Origin: Bacteroidaceae bacterium
GTDB lineage: Bacteria > Bacteroidota > Bacteroidia > Bacteroidales > Bacteroidaceae
Assembly (NCBI GenBank): GCA_017470425.1
Contig: JAFUYT010000026.1
Span: 118,291 to 158,696, forward strand
Direction of reading: 5' to 3'
Length of the DNA: 40,406 bases
Shown here in pieces: positions 32,206 to 40,406 of the stretch (position 1 is the stretch's first letter; every line of letters begins with the position of its first letter). The translations under genes were made by a program, and so were the position numbers. The notes under the pieces were generated by a model. It saw only the letters and a list, made by a program, of their open reading frames with translations, ran no database searches and was not told the DNA's origin.

Positions 32206-35200
32206 TTACTTGATGGTCACCTTCTTGCCACCGATGATGTAGATGCCACGGCTGAGGCCACGGAGGTCAGCAGCGGAGGTGACATTGCGGACGATGCGAC
32301 CGTCGATGCTGTAGAGCGCGCCGGTCATCGCCTTCGCGGGCTCTGCCTCCAGAGAGGTGACTGCAACGGGAGCCTCCGTGCCGAGATACTCGAGCTTGAA
32401 GTTGTCGAAGGGACACCAGTCGTTATCGCTGCTGGGCTTCTCTGCCTTCTTCAGACCGAGGCGGACAGCACCCGTGACATCGAGACCCTCGCCATAGCCG
32501 AAGACGATTTCGTTGTGGAAGCGGTTGACGGGTTTCTCATCCTCGTCCTTGAGGTTGATGACGAGCTCGAAACCAGTCTTGGTGTTCACTGACCAGAAGC
32601 TGTAGGGCTCTCCTTCAGCAGGAGTCACATCGTACTTAATAAGTGCGTTGTTATCAATCGCCAGCTCGTAAGGAGTGATATCGTTGCCGTCATCGTCCTT
32701 CTCACCCGTGTAGCGGAATGCTCCACGCTCAAGGTCGCTCCAAGAAACAACATTGACGGCAAGGTCGTTGATGTAGAAGTACTCGGGGTTCGTGATGGTG
32801 CCGGCAGCACGTGCATTGCAGTCGCTGGCGCTACCACCGTAGCGGTAGAGGGCATCGACGCTCAGACGCCAGTAGCCGTCCTTCAGTTTCGGGAATTCCT
32901 GATAGATGTCGAAGGATGTTGCACCCCAGAACTCTGCTGCGCCGTTACCGTCGCCGCCTGCGTTACCCTGCTGTTCGACTGTCCAGCCGTTCTTGTTGCC
33001 CGTTTCGAAGTCGCCATTGACGATGATGGGCACCACAATGGGATTTGCCTCAGTAGCGTCGTCGAGCTCTTCCATACTCAGGATATAGTTGACCCATGCA
33101 ACAGGCAGAGCGTCAATCCAGCCCTGCATCTGTTCGTTGCTCTGAATCTGGTCATCCTTTTGTGCATCCTGAATTTCCTGTAAGATAGTGGCGAGTGTCT
33201 CGTCGGTAAAGGTTCCCGTACCGTAGCTGTCGTCACGCTTCTTCTCATATTCCGGCAGAACTGTGTCGAAGAGTTTGTTGTACAGCTCCTCGCTGAGCTT
33301 GCAGGCTGCGATGGCTTCCTCCAGCTGTGCGATGACAGCCACCTGGGTCTCGCGGTCAGCGCCGAGGGCTGCACTGGCAGCAGCCAGAGCTTCACTATAC
33401 AGAGTTGCGGTCTCCACGACGAAGGGAGCATAAGCTTCCAGCTCTGCGATGAGTGCTTCAATCTCGCCATCGAGCGTCTCGGGAATGCCATTGTAGTAGA
33501 TCTCGAAGCCGTCGAAGATACACCAGTGGTTGGCTTGCAGCTCGTTGGTGCCGGCGAAGCCGACGCGGAGAGTGCCGCCGTCAGCAAGGACGTTACCGCT
33601 GACCTCGATGTAGGCCAAAGCAGCCTGCTCGGCGTATGCGGGATCCGTGAAGAGCTCGTGAGCACCCTGCTGGCTGTTGGGGATATAGTTGCCGTCACCG
33701 GCATCCCAGTCGCCAGTCTTTGCTGTCGGCGTACCGAGGGCAGCATTGTTCACGAGATGGGTGTGGTTGGCGCCAGCGTAGATGTAGGCGTACTCAGTAG
33801 CGTCGTAGTCACCATTCTGATAGCCAGGATAGTTGGTGTCGTTGGCAGCTGCACGATAGAACGCGTGGGTCTTGACCGTGTATTTACCCTTCGGCAGGTT
33901 CTCCAAGTCGCGGTAGATGTTGAAGGGACGGGCATCCCAAACCTCAGCCGTGCTGTAGTTGGTCTTGAAGTTGCCGGTCTTCGTCTCGTTCATCCACACG
34001 GGGTTCTCTGCGGGATAACCATTGGCAAAGGCAGTCTGCGTGGTGCCGTATGCGAAGGTCATGTCCTTGAAGAGGGGGCTGATGTCGAGGCCTTCTTCGA
34101 TGGGCTCGCCAGCGGCGACGGCATCGTCGAACAATTTCTGGATGTCAGCAGCAATCATGTCGGCATAGCCATCAATCTTAGCGTTGATCTCCTCGGTGCT
34201 GATGGTCTGGTTGTCGTAGCCAGTGGTCAGCTCAGTCTGGAGATTGGTCAGCTTTGCGACGAGTGCATCGTAGCCAGCCTTCTCGTCGTACTTCTCGATG
34301 TCTGCTTCTAACGTTTCAATGAAGGTATTCAGCTTGACGTAGGCAGCCACGGACTCTACGACGGCCTGGCGTGCGCCGTTGAGCTGTGCAAAAGCGGCCT
34401 GATACTCGGCATCCTTGCTATCGTCGGAAACAGCTGTGGCCAATGGCTTGGCAGCAGCGAGAGCCTCCTCCAGTGCAGTGATGGCAGCCTTTTGTGCATA
34501 AGGCTCAGTCTCAAGGTAGCTCTCAGCGGCGGCCACCTCGGCAACAAGAGCCGTGTAGCTGGGCAGGCTCTGAACCTTGCCCACGTAGGTGAGTTGGAAG
34601 TTATCGCCACCAATCCAGTTGAGGTTGGTGTTGTCGATCATCAGACCTACGGTGATGGTGTCAGACTCTGTGGAGAGGTCAAACGTGTAAGCGAAGTGTG
34701 CGGGGTGCCATACATGAGACCATTTGCCCGTCTCCTCATCCTCGGTGTCGGTGCGGTCGCTGGCGAGGGCATCGCCGTGCAGGCTGATCTTGCCGTCGGA
34801 GTAGTAGAGATATACACCCGTGTAGTCTTCTTTCTCAATGTATGCCTCAGCGGCATTATCGGTCTGGTTGATTGCCATGGCATCACATTCGAGGATATAG
34901 CGGCCGTTGGGAAGTCCGCCGACCTTCTGGTACATCTTACCGTCGTTCAGCGTGTTGGGAGCAGCCACCCAGCTCTCGATGAAGCCCTGAATGGTGACGC
35001 TCTCGTCGGCGCTCTTGTAGGTAGCGCCCTGATACTGGTAGTTACCTGTAGCACCTTCTGGCTTCTCAATAGTCCAACCCGTAAGGTTGCCTGCTGAGAG
35101 GTCTGCGTTGGTGAGCAGGTACTTGGTCAGATTGATGGGGTTCTCCACGTCGGGATTGGCGTTGATGTAAGCCACGAGCGCCTTGGCGACCAGCGGGCGG

Positions 35201-36021
35201 AGAGCCTCGGTGGCAGCCTTGATCTCATCGGCAGTGGCTTCATCGTTGTTATAGACAGCGCTGGCCTCAGCGTAATCGGCACCATAGGTGACGGCATCGT
35301 TCAGCATCTCATAGAAAGGAACGCGCGCGTTGTAGATGGCCAGTGCTGTTTCGTATGCGCTGTATTCAGCATTGTAAGCCTCTTGCTTGGCCGTGAGGTC
35401 TTCCATGTCAACGCTCTCCTGATTGATGAATTCCCATACGATGTTCTCTGCCTCGATGTCAGAGTTGAACACCACCGGAGCACCAGGACCTGCGACAGAG
35501 GCGTACTGGTCATTGGAGTTGGGATAGGTGCCGAAGTCGGCATTCTGGATGTAGTAGCCATAGCCTTCACCCGTGGGGTTCAGCTGCCAGGTGTAGCCTC
35601 TGTTCTGAGTACCCAGGTCCACAAAGCCGGAAGCCTCGTTGTCGCGGAAGAGCTTCTGGCTGCTTCCGTTCAGGGTGCAATTGTAGTTTTCGCGCCCGTT
35701 ATTGGTGCCATGAAAGAGGTACGTACCTGCAACGGGCACGAGTTCGTAGTAGTCGCCCGATGCATCCACGCGGATAGGCAGCAGGGGAAGTCCTGTGTCG
35801 GAAACACTGATCTGGGTACCCCAGCTGTTACCGCCGACGATGAACTGGCCACATCCGACATTGCGGATGAAATAGACATTACCAGCCTCGACTTCTGAAG
35901 CAGTAAATTCCAGCTCCAGCGGTGCAGGCTTTGTCGGTTCCACAGGCGCAGTCCATGATTGTGCCATCGCGCTCATAGTGAGGGCTGCGAGGGCGAAAAA
36001 TGAAAGTAAACGCTGTTTCAT
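32206..36021 (-). CDS. Large secreted multidomain protein with C-terminal sorting-like tail (paralogue 3)
   Basis: The 1,271-residue protein has a signal peptide (MKQRLLSFFALAALTMSAMA, then QSW). The N-terminal domain (about 45-205) with VYFIRNVGCGQFIVGGNSWG parallels paralogue 2. Three beta-sandwich, carbohydrate-binding-like units follow (NWIGGDNFQLTYVG; WCIFDGFEIYYNG; WCPFDNFKLEYLG), separated by long alanine/glutamate-rich helical segments (AAESYLETEPYAQKAAITAL). The tail ALYSIDGRIVRNV...GIYIIGGKKVTIK resembles a type IX sorting end. It has its own promoter and terminator. No small KKTYIQPS peptide gene is found next to it. The sequence is GC-richer and more uniform than paralogues 1 and 2. 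Surface glycan binding or adhesion is a plausible but unproven role. Confidence 0.85.
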   Translation of the reverse strand: MKQRLLSFFALAALTMSAMAQSWTAPVEPTKPAPLELEFTASEVEAGNVYFIRNVGCGQFIVGGNSWGTQISVSDTGLPLLPIRVDASGDYYELVPVAGTYLFHGTNNGRENYNCTLNGSSQKLFRDNEASGFVDLGTQNRGYTWQLNPTGEGYGYYIQNADFGTYPNSNDQYASVAGPGAPVVFNSDIEAENIVWEFINQESVDMEDLTAKQEAYNAEYSAYETALAIYNARVPFYEMLNDAVTYGADYAEASAVYNNDEATADEIKAATEALRPLVAKALVAYINANPDVENPINLTKYLLTNADLSAGNLTGWTIEKPEGATGNYQYQGATYKSADESVTIQGFIESWVAAPNTLNDGKMYQKVGGLPNGRYILECDAMAINQTDNAAEAYIEKEDYTGVYLYYSDGKISLHGDALASDRTDTEDEETGKWSHVWHPAHFAYTFDLSTESDTITVGLMIDNTNLNWIGGDNFQLTYVGKVQSLPSYTALVAEVAAAESYLETEPYAQKAAITALEEALAAAKPLATAVSDDSKDAEYQAAFAQLNGARQAVVESVAAYVKLNTFIETLEADIEKYDEKAGYDALVAKLTNLQTELTTGYDNQTISTEEINAKIDGYADMIAADIQKLFDDAVAAGEPIEEGLDISPLFKDMTFAYGTTQTAFANGYPAENPVWMNETKTGNFKTNYSTAEVWDARPFNIYRDLENLPKGKYTVKTHAFYRAAANDTNYPGYQNGDYDATEYAYIYAGANHTHLVNNAALGTPTAKTGDWDAGDGNYIPNSQQGAHELFTDPAYAEQAALAYIEVSGNVLADGGTLRVGFAGTNELQANHWCIFDGFEIYYNGIPETLDGEIEALIAELEAYAPFVVETATLYSEALAAASAALGADRETQVAVIAQLEEAIAACKLSEELYNKLFDTVLPEYEKKRDDSYGTGTFTDETLATILQEIQDAQKDDQIQSNEQMQGWIDALPVAWVNYILSMEELDDATEANPIVVPIIVNGDFETGNKNGWTVEQQGNAGGDGNGAAEFWGATSFDIYQEFPKLKDGYWRLSVDALYRYGGSASDCNARAAGTITNPEYFYINDLAVNVVSWSDLERGAFRYTGEKDDDGNDITPYELAIDNNALIKYDVTPAEGEPYSFWSVNTKTGFELVINLKDEDEKPVNRFHNEIVFGYGEGLDVTGAVRLGLKKAEKPSSDNDWCPFDNFKLEYLGTEAPVAVTSLEAEPAKAMTGALYSIDGRIVRNVTSAADLRGLSRGIYIIGGKKVTIK

Positions 36022-36064
36022 AATTTGGCGAATAAATAGTGATTAGTTAGTGTTTTAAGCAAAT

Positions 36065-36090
36065 TCGCGTACAAATCGCGTACAAAGATA
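36065..36090 (-). promoter_or_regulatory. Promoter of secreted protein 3 with 11-bp tandem repeat
   Basis: On the minus strand TATCTTTG (36083-36090) matches the -7 box. TCGCGTACAAA occurs twice in tandem (36065-36075, 36076-36086, plus-strand reading), overlapping the -7 box and the transcription start. The leader is about 55 nt. The rest of 36022-36247 shows nothing else clear. Confidence 0.65.
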
Positions 36091-36247
36091 GTAGCTACAC
36101 GTGTTCCGTGAAGCACATTCTGTAAAAAAACGTGAATCCGTTAAGGTAATTTAACCTTTCGTTGGCATGTCAGATTTCCATCTCCACTTTTCTATTCTGC
36201 CTTCCATTTATCGCCTGCGCAGCCGCGTATTGACTGAATAGCGCCGC

Positions 36248-38227
36248 CTACAGTGCTTCGAGCATGGCGATCATGCGGTCGCCGAGGGCGCTCTTGCGCT
36301 GGATATGGGCCTGGGTCTCCATGACGAAGGGGTTGGTTTCGAAGTCGCCGCGGACCTGCTCGAAGTCGGCCTCCACGGTGCGCTGGCTGGCGCCGTCGAA
36401 GCCGAAGCCGGTGCGGGCGGAGAGGGAGAACTCCTTTTTGGCATCGGCATAGAGCATCTCGTCGAGCCGGACGACGCTCTGCTTCCAGCGACGTATGATC
36501 GTGATGAGGTCCTCGATGGTGATGCGGTCGGGGTAGAGGCCGTAGTACTCAAGCATCTTCTCGTAGGCCCACGTCCACTCATACTTGTAGTAGTTTTCGT
36601 GCATCTGCAGGAGGGCGCTGTTGAAGGCGTCGCCGGTGGGCACGCGGTCTGCCTCGACGTCGTCGAGGAGGGCGTTGACGAGTTCCTTGGGTGCGATGAG
36701 TCCTGCGAGATCGACCCAGAGGCCGCGGCCCTCGGTGCGGGTGGGCTTGAGGCCTTCGAGGACGCTCTCGGCGGTGGAGCAGTCGGTGCGCTCGAGGTGT
36801 GAGATGAGGGAGTTGCCGAGGAATTTCTCGATGGCGATGCGGTAGAGCTGCTGCCCGCGGTGGAGGGAGCTGTTGCTGATCTTGGCGCTCTGGTAGGCAT
36901 AGACATCGCTGGTGGGTCCGCTGAGGCGCTCGAGTTCCTCGAGGATGTGTAGGCCGCGCAGCATCTTGTCGATGGTGTAGGGCGAGAGGAGGTTGAAGTT
37001 GATCTGATCCATGCGGCCCTCGGGGTGGCGGCGGTCACGCTTGGGCCACTTCTGGGCGTCGCGCACGGTGCCTACGGAGCGCAGGTTGACGGCTGGTGCG
37101 AGGTAGGTCTCGCCGTTCTTCTCGATGAGGTAGGAGAAGGGCAGGTCGCTGGTGTCGGCGTGGCTGCTGTGGCGCCCCATGACGAGGGAGAAGGCTCCGA
37201 TGCGGGCGGGCCAGAGGATGTAGCTGTCCGACGATGTCTTGGCGCCGCGCTCCATAGCGCCCTGATGGATGGGGCCGAGCTTGTACATGTGGTTACTCTG
37301 GTTGCTGCCCGAGCCTGCGTTCATGAAGGAGAAGAGGCCGGCGATGAGGAGGGTGCTCTTGTGGTGGGTGACGGTGAAGGGTCCGGCGAAGATGGCGCAG
37401 GCCTCGCCGTTCTCCTCCTGGCAGTTGCAGAAGAAGAGGCTGTCGGAGGCGGAGTAGCCGTGGCCGAGGGTGCAGGCCTGGCCGACATAGACGCGCGTGA
37501 GCGTGGTGCTGTCCTCGACGGCGGAGCCGTCCTGGATGATGAAGTCGTCGGCGATGACGCCGTAGCCGACGTGCACGGGTGCCTCCTGACGGCTGTTGAG
37601 GGTTCCGTTCTTGAGGCGCCCGGCGCCCTCGACCTTCGCGTACGCGCCCACGTACATATTCTTGATGTACCCGGTATCTACGATGGTGACGTGTTCGCCG
37701 ATGGTGCCGCGGGTGCTGGTGCGCTCGGCGGTGCGACGTGCGGCATAGCCCTTGAGGTGCTCGATGAGGAGGGGGCGGTGGCGGTAGAAGGTCTCGAGGT
37801 ATGCCTCGTGGGCGGTGAGGTGATCGTGGATGGTCACCTCGCGGCCGCCGGTCTCGTTGAGGACTGCGACCTCGACGCCGTTGCCGAAGCTGGTGGGGCT
37901 GTCGCAGAGGATGATATCGACGTTCTCGATGAACGTGTCGTGGGCGATGTCGTAGTTGGCGATGTAGTTCTTGATGTTCTCGATGCAGCAGTCATCGCCG
38001 ATGGTGACATTGTGGAGGGTGGCGTGGAAGAGGCCGGAGTGCTTATGGATGCCGCCGGGCATGTCGAAGCTCTTCGTGAAGGCTCCGATGCGGATGTCAC
38101 CCGAGAAACGGGTGTGGCGGATGTACTTCAGGCTGGCATCGTCGGTGATCTGTACGCGTGCCCAGTCCTCGGCGCTGCAGGCCTGGGACTCCAAGAGGGC
38201 GATTTCGGTTTGTGTGAGGGGGCGCAT
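36248..38227 (-). CDS. DUF4954 family protein (left-handed beta-helix type)
   Basis: The 659-residue protein begins MRPLTQTEIALLESQACSAE. Residues about 45-330 have hexapeptide-like strand repeats (IGAFTKSFDMPGGIHKHSGL, VTIGDDCCIENIKNYIANYD, GVIADDFIIQDGSAVEDSTT) as in left-handed beta-helix acyl/nucleotidyltransferase relatives. A helical C-terminal half follows. The family (DUF4954, about 650 residues, Bacteroidetes) has no established function; nucleotide-sugar metabolism has been suggested by fold only. The start is set at 38227 because upstream codons of the longer frame fall in an interspersed repeat and in the promoter (38267-38274). No signal peptide. Confidence 0.85.
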   Translation of the reverse strand: MRPLTQTEIALLESQACSAEDWARVQITDDASLKYIRHTRFSGDIRIGAFTKSFDMPGGIHKHSGLFHATLHNVTIGDDCCIENIKNYIANYDIAHDTFIENVDIILCDSPTSFGNGVEVAVLNETGGREVTIHDHLTAHEAYLETFYRHRPLLIEHLKGYAARRTAERTSTRGTIGEHVTIVDTGYIKNMYVGAYAKVEGAGRLKNGTLNSRQEAPVHVGYGVIADDFIIQDGSAVEDSTTLTRVYVGQACTLGHGYSASDSLFFCNCQEENGEACAIFAGPFTVTHHKSTLLIAGLFSFMNAGSGSNQSNHMYKLGPIHQGAMERGAKTSSDSYILWPARIGAFSLVMGRHSSHADTSDLPFSYLIEKNGETYLAPAVNLRSVGTVRDAQKWPKRDRRHPEGRMDQINFNLLSPYTIDKMLRGLHILEELERLSGPTSDVYAYQSAKISNSSLHRGQQLYRIAIEKFLGNSLISHLERTDCSTAESVLEGLKPTRTEGRGLWVDLAGLIAPKELVNALLDDVEADRVPTGDAFNSALLQMHENYYKYEWTWAYEKMLEYYGLYPDRITIEDLITIIRRWKQSVVRLDEMLYADAKKEFSLSARTGFGFDGASQRTVEADFEQVRGDFETNPFVMETQAHIQRKSALGDRMIAMLEAL

Positions 38228-38266
38228 ATTGAGTTGAGAGTTGACAATTAAAAGTTTAAAGTGATG

Positions 38267-38274
38267 CAAAGGTA
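38267..38274 (-). promoter_or_regulatory. -7 promoter element (TACCTTTG) of the DUF4954 gene
   Basis: The minus strand reads CATACCTTTGCAT. The leader of about 35 nt contains AACTCTCAACTCAAT-type repeat sequence (38228-38262) just before the ATG. Confidence 0.65.
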
Positions 38275-38342
38275 TGAAGTTTCTGTGGAATAGTGGTACA
38301 AAATACACTTAAATCTTTCGTCTCTCGGCAAAAAAATGAAAT

Positions 38343-38370
38343 CTGTCAACTCTCAACTGTCAACTGTCAG
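38343..38370 (+). repeat. TGTCAACTCTCAACTG interspersed repeat
   Basis: CTGTCAACTCTCAACTGTCA then ACTGTCAG, between the divergent genes at 38227 and 38393. It is related to 38231-38262, 39108-39151 and 29283-29305. Confidence 0.7.
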
Positions 38371-38392
38371 CGAAAAACGTTATCTTTGCGGC

Positions 38393-38950
38393 ATGAAACT
38401 GATTCGTAACCCGTGGGTGTGGCTCTGCCGTTTCCGCCATCGCAAAGGCTATGGCGTGCACTCTCCGACGGACTACGCCTTCATCCGTGGTGTGCTCTTA
38501 GAGCCGTGGCAGTACTATGCCTACGAGGAGCTGGACGCCCTGCACCCTTGGTGGGTGCGGGCTGCGGGGCTGTACCCGCTGGCGTGCCGCCGTCTGCTGT
38601 TCCGGTTGGCGAACGCGGTGCATCCGCGCACGATCCGGCGCTTCCACGGGCGGCCTGTGGAGGAGGCGTACATGGCGGCGGCGGTGCCCTCGGCCGAGTG
38701 GGTGGAGGGGGCTGCGGACTTCGTGTTCGTGCCGCATGAGTGTCTGGCGGAGGCGGAGGCGCTGGTGGCGCAGATGGGCAGGAGCGGGATGATGGTCCTG
38801 GAGGGCATCCATGCCGACGCGGCCGCGCGGGCGTTGTGGCAGCGTCTGCAGCAGGAGCCCTGCGTGGGCATCACCTACGACCTCTACACTTACGGTATTC
38901 TATGCTTCGACCGTTCGCGTCACCCCCATCATTACATCGTCAGTTTCTGA
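38393..38950 (+). CDS. Divergent methyltransferase-like protein lacking a clear SAM motif
   Basis: The 185-residue protein begins MKLIRNPWVWLCRFRHRKGY with GVHSPTDYAFIRGVLLEPWQ and YYAYEELDAL, then LLFRLANAVHPRTIRRFHG, and ends VGITYDLYTYGILCFDRSRH with HYIVSF. This order resembles class I SAM-methyltransferase-like proteins of Bacteroidetes. At the position where an E-x-G-x-G-x-G SAM loop is expected there is RRFHGRPVEE, and the protein is shorter than I expect. It may be catalytically dead or have another role. A -7 box TATCTTTG (38381-38388) is only 4 nt before the ATG, so the mRNA may be leaderless; the earlier ATG at 38336 lies upstream of that promoter and in a repeat. Confidence 0.7.
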   Translation: MKLIRNPWVWLCRFRHRKGYGVHSPTDYAFIRGVLLEPWQYYAYEELDALHPWWVRAAGLYPLACRRLLFRLANAVHPRTIRRFHGRPVEEAYMAAAVPSAEWVEGAADFVFVPHECLAEAEALVAQMGRSGMMVLEGIHADAAARALWQRLQQEPCVGITYDLYTYGILCFDRSRHPHHYIVSF

Positions 38951-39107
38951 ACCCGACGCTCTCCGCCCCCCTTTCGGTGGCCTTTTTTGTCGCTCTGCGG
39001 GTCATGTTTATATTATTTCGGGGTTCTCATGCAAAATATTTGCATTTTCTGCATCGTGAATAACGAATTCTTTGTACCTTCGCGCCCGCAAAAAAAGGTA
39101 TGCAACG

Positions 39108-39151
39108 CTAAACTATCAACTATCAACTTTAAACTATCAACTCTAAACTTA
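39108..39151 (+). repeat. AACTATCAACTTTAAACT interspersed repeat in a leader
   Basis: CTAAACTATCAACTATCAAC continues with TTTAAACTATCAACTCTAAAC, ending 2 nt before the start codon at 39154. Confidence 0.75.
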
Positions 39152-39153
39152 AT

Positions 39154-39375
39154 ATGTACTGGACACTGGAACTTGCATCAAAACTGGAGGATGCCCCCTG
39201 GCCTGCAACCAAGGAGGAGCTCATTGACTACGCCGTTCGCAGCGGCGCCCCCCTGGAGGTCATCGAGAACCTGGAAGAAATCGAGGACGAGGGCGACATC
39301 TACGAGAACATCGAGGACGTCTGGCCCGACTACCCCACGAAAGAAGACTTCCTCTTCAACGAGGATGAGTATTAG
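39154..39375 (+). CDS. DUF2795-like small acidic protein
   Basis: The 73-residue protein begins MYWTLELASKLEDAPWPATK, then EELIDYAVRSGAPLEVIENL, and ends in an acidic stretch (EEIEDEGDIYENIEDVWPDY, PTKEDFLFNEDEY). This is the small conserved Bacteroidetes protein usually listed under DUF2795; function unknown. A probable promoter (TACCTTCG at about 39076) lies upstream. The leader consists mainly of the repeat at 39108-39151. The gene is complete and of normal size. Confidence 0.85.
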   Translation: MYWTLELASKLEDAPWPATKEELIDYAVRSGAPLEVIENLEEIEDEGDIYENIEDVWPDYPTKEDFLFNEDEY

Positions 39376-39425
39376 ACTGTAGATTTTGTCTAAGCAATTA
39401 AATATCAGCGAGATAAGCAAATTTT

Positions 39426-39568
39426 ATTTGTTTGTCTCGTTGGTGTTTTATGGTCTTAAACAGCCTGATTTGTTTGCCTAAATTGCAATTTTTAACCCTT
39501 AAAATCGAGTTTGTTTGTCTAAAAGTTAGTACTTTTGCACATCCTCAGGAATAATAAGACAAACAAAT
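39426..39568. promoter_or_regulatory. Four 12-bp ATTTGTTTGTCT-type sites around the integrase promoter
   Basis: Direct copies at 39426-39437, 39468-39479 (one mismatch) and 39509-39520 (one mismatch) and an inverted exact copy at 39557-39568. They could be arm-type integrase or excisionase sites at an element end, or operators. The -7 box lies between the last two. Confidence 0.6.
39530..39537 (+). promoter_or_regulatory. -7 promoter element (TACTTTTG) of the integrase gene
   Basis: TACTTTTG followed by CAC; TTTG motifs lie 12 and 16 nt upstream, closer than the usual 19-21 nt, so the -33 element is unclear. Confidence 0.6.
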
Positions 39569-39574
39569 AAGATT

Positions 39575-40406
39575 ATGGGAAGACCAAAAAGATTGTATCC
39601 GTTAGGAAAGTATCGCCTTCGCACGCCGAAGGAGATAGATAAGAACAAGGCTTATTCTGTAGAGTTGGAATACACATGGAATATGCAGGCAATACGTAAG
39701 TCAGCTAATGTTTTCGTGAGAGTCGCTGATTGGAACCAAAAGGGAAATCAGGGACGTGGTGAGATACGGACAAGTTACGGGAGCGAATATAAACGAATGA
39801 ACCAACTTCTGATTGCGCGTGTTGATAGGATTGATGCTCAACTCGCAGAATACAATGAGAAGCATCCTCACCAGATAACCGTAGAGGTTATAAGTGGTAT
39901 CTTGGCCGATAAGCCCTTGTCACGTAAAGATCAGGGAAAGGACTTTGTGGAATTTACGATGGAGCGTCTTGACTCCGATTATGCCAGGAACAAGATAGGC
40001 AGAAGCAGATATATGAATGGGAAGTCATGTATGAATGTGTTTACGATATTCCTTCGTTCTACTAAAAGTGGCACTTATGAATCGGACAAAATCTATGTTG
40101 GTGATGTAACTGTAGAATTGATTGAGTCCTATATCACTTGGCGAAGGGAAATCAAACAAAATGGAGATGAGACAATCAATCATGCATTAGCCCCTATCAT
40201 GAAGGCGTGTGCCTATGCTGCTGAGTTAGGGATAATTGAACCAGCGATTAATGCTAGGATTCAGGACATGCGCATCATCAGTAGGCCGTCGTTATCGGCT
40301 GAAGAAGATGAATTCGATGGTAGAAGTCTGAGTCATGACCAGATGGAGGCTTTGCTTGAATATTATAGGAACTGTAAGGAACCACGCAGAAAGGAGTTCC
40401 TTGAAA
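39575..40406 (+). CDS. Tyrosine recombinase / integrase, Bacteroides type (3' end outside window)
   Basis: The frame is open from 39575 to the right edge (277 codons). MGRPKRLYPLGKYRLRTPKE starts an N-terminal arm-binding domain (about 1-110). A SAM-like core-binding domain follows at about 120-225 (DFVEFTMERLDSDYARNKIG, YMNGKSCMNVFTIFLRSTKS, VELIESYITWRREIKQNGDE). A linker and the start of the catalytic domain (LSHDQMEALLEYYRN) are visible; the R-H-R-Y catalytic residues would lie beyond the window. The gene is clearly lower in GC than the core genes, as expected for a mobile element. It probably marks the left end of an integrative element entering from the right. Confidence 0.85.
   Translation, partial: MGRPKRLYPLGKYRLRTPKEIDKNKAYSVELEYTWNMQAIRKSANVFVRVADWNQKGNQGRGEIRTSYGSEYKRMNQLLIARVDRIDAQLAEYNEKHPHQITVEVISGILADKPLSRKDQGKDFVEFTMERLDSDYARNKIGRSRYMNGKSCMNVFTIFLRSTKSGTYESDKIYVGDVTVELIESYITWRREIKQNGDETINHALAPIMKACAYAAELGIIEPAINARIQDMRIISRPSLSAEEDEFDGRSLSHDQMEALLEYYRNCKEPRRKEFLE

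Noticed and set aside
36125-36165. Small hairpin AAGGT-AATTTA-ACCTT upstream of secreted protein 3
   Set aside because: Only a 5-bp stem with A/T-rich loop; not distinguishable from chance.
37025-38251. 408-codon plus-strand frame opposite DUF4954
   Set aside because: Antisense shadow with A/V/G/E-biased composition; the minus-strand product matches a known family.
1-40406. tRNA, rRNA or known riboswitch
   Set aside because: No cloverleaf, rRNA segment or recognisable riboswitch core was found by eye on either strand; a covariance-model scan would be the decisive test.

Overview
The window looks like a chromosomal segment of a Bacteroidales bacterium, most likely Prevotella or a close relative. 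The evidence is the Bacteroidetes-type promoters (TTTG, about 19-20 nt, TAnnTTTG), the absence of Shine-Dalgarno motifs before most starts, secreted proteins ending in a type IX-like tail (IYNLAGQK...GVYIVNGKKVLVK), a NigD-like lipoprotein, DUF4954, DUF6169 and DUF2795-like genes, and a Bacteroides-type integrase. Family assignments were made by eye; no database search was run.

Layout. (1) 1-6390: the 3' part of a giant glycine-rich repeat protein that runs off the left edge. (2) 6.4-9.0 kb, minus strand: an outer-membrane barrel protein and a NagB-like/PIG-L fusion, probably one operon. (3) 9.1-11.6 kb: an XRE-cupin regulator and an acyl-CoA synthetase behind a promoter with a perfect 14-bp inverted repeat. 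(4) 11.6-24.1 kb: an AT-richer accessory region. It holds a GNAT protein with a small overlapping partner, a broken small-gene pair, two toxin-antitoxin modules that share one antitoxin head but carry different toxins (RelE/ParE-like, frameshifted; and PIN), two very large secreted proteins each followed by a small 'KKTxYIQPS' peptide gene, duplicated promoter blocks and two palindromic tandem arrays. (5) 24.2-31.2 kb: core genes: efp (minus), rpmH, a PASTA protein, rluD, ddl, an acyltransferase, a NigD-like lipoprotein and a glycosyltransferase. (6) 31.3-36.1 kb: a small gene, a frameshifted DUF6169 gene, a third palindromic tandem array and a third large secreted protein (minus). (7) 36.2-39.4 kb: DUF4954, a methyltransferase-like remnant and a DUF2795-like protein. 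(8) 39.4-40.4 kb: the start of a tyrosine recombinase gene preceded by repeated 12-bp sites, probably the edge of an integrated element.

The most interesting material is in 11.6-24.1 kb. Five promoters there share an extended form (TTYCCYTTTG or close, N19, TACTTTTGC). Promoter plus gene-head blocks appear to have been copied and joined to different downstream genes, and two large-secreted-protein plus small-peptide cassettes alternate with toxin-antitoxin modules. Short interspersed repeats typical of this group have also been absorbed into several coding ends: the tail of the secreted protein at 13122, the RluD C-terminus, the Ddl N-terminus, the acyltransferase C-terminus and the lipoprotein signal peptide. 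No tRNA, rRNA or CRISPR array was recognised.
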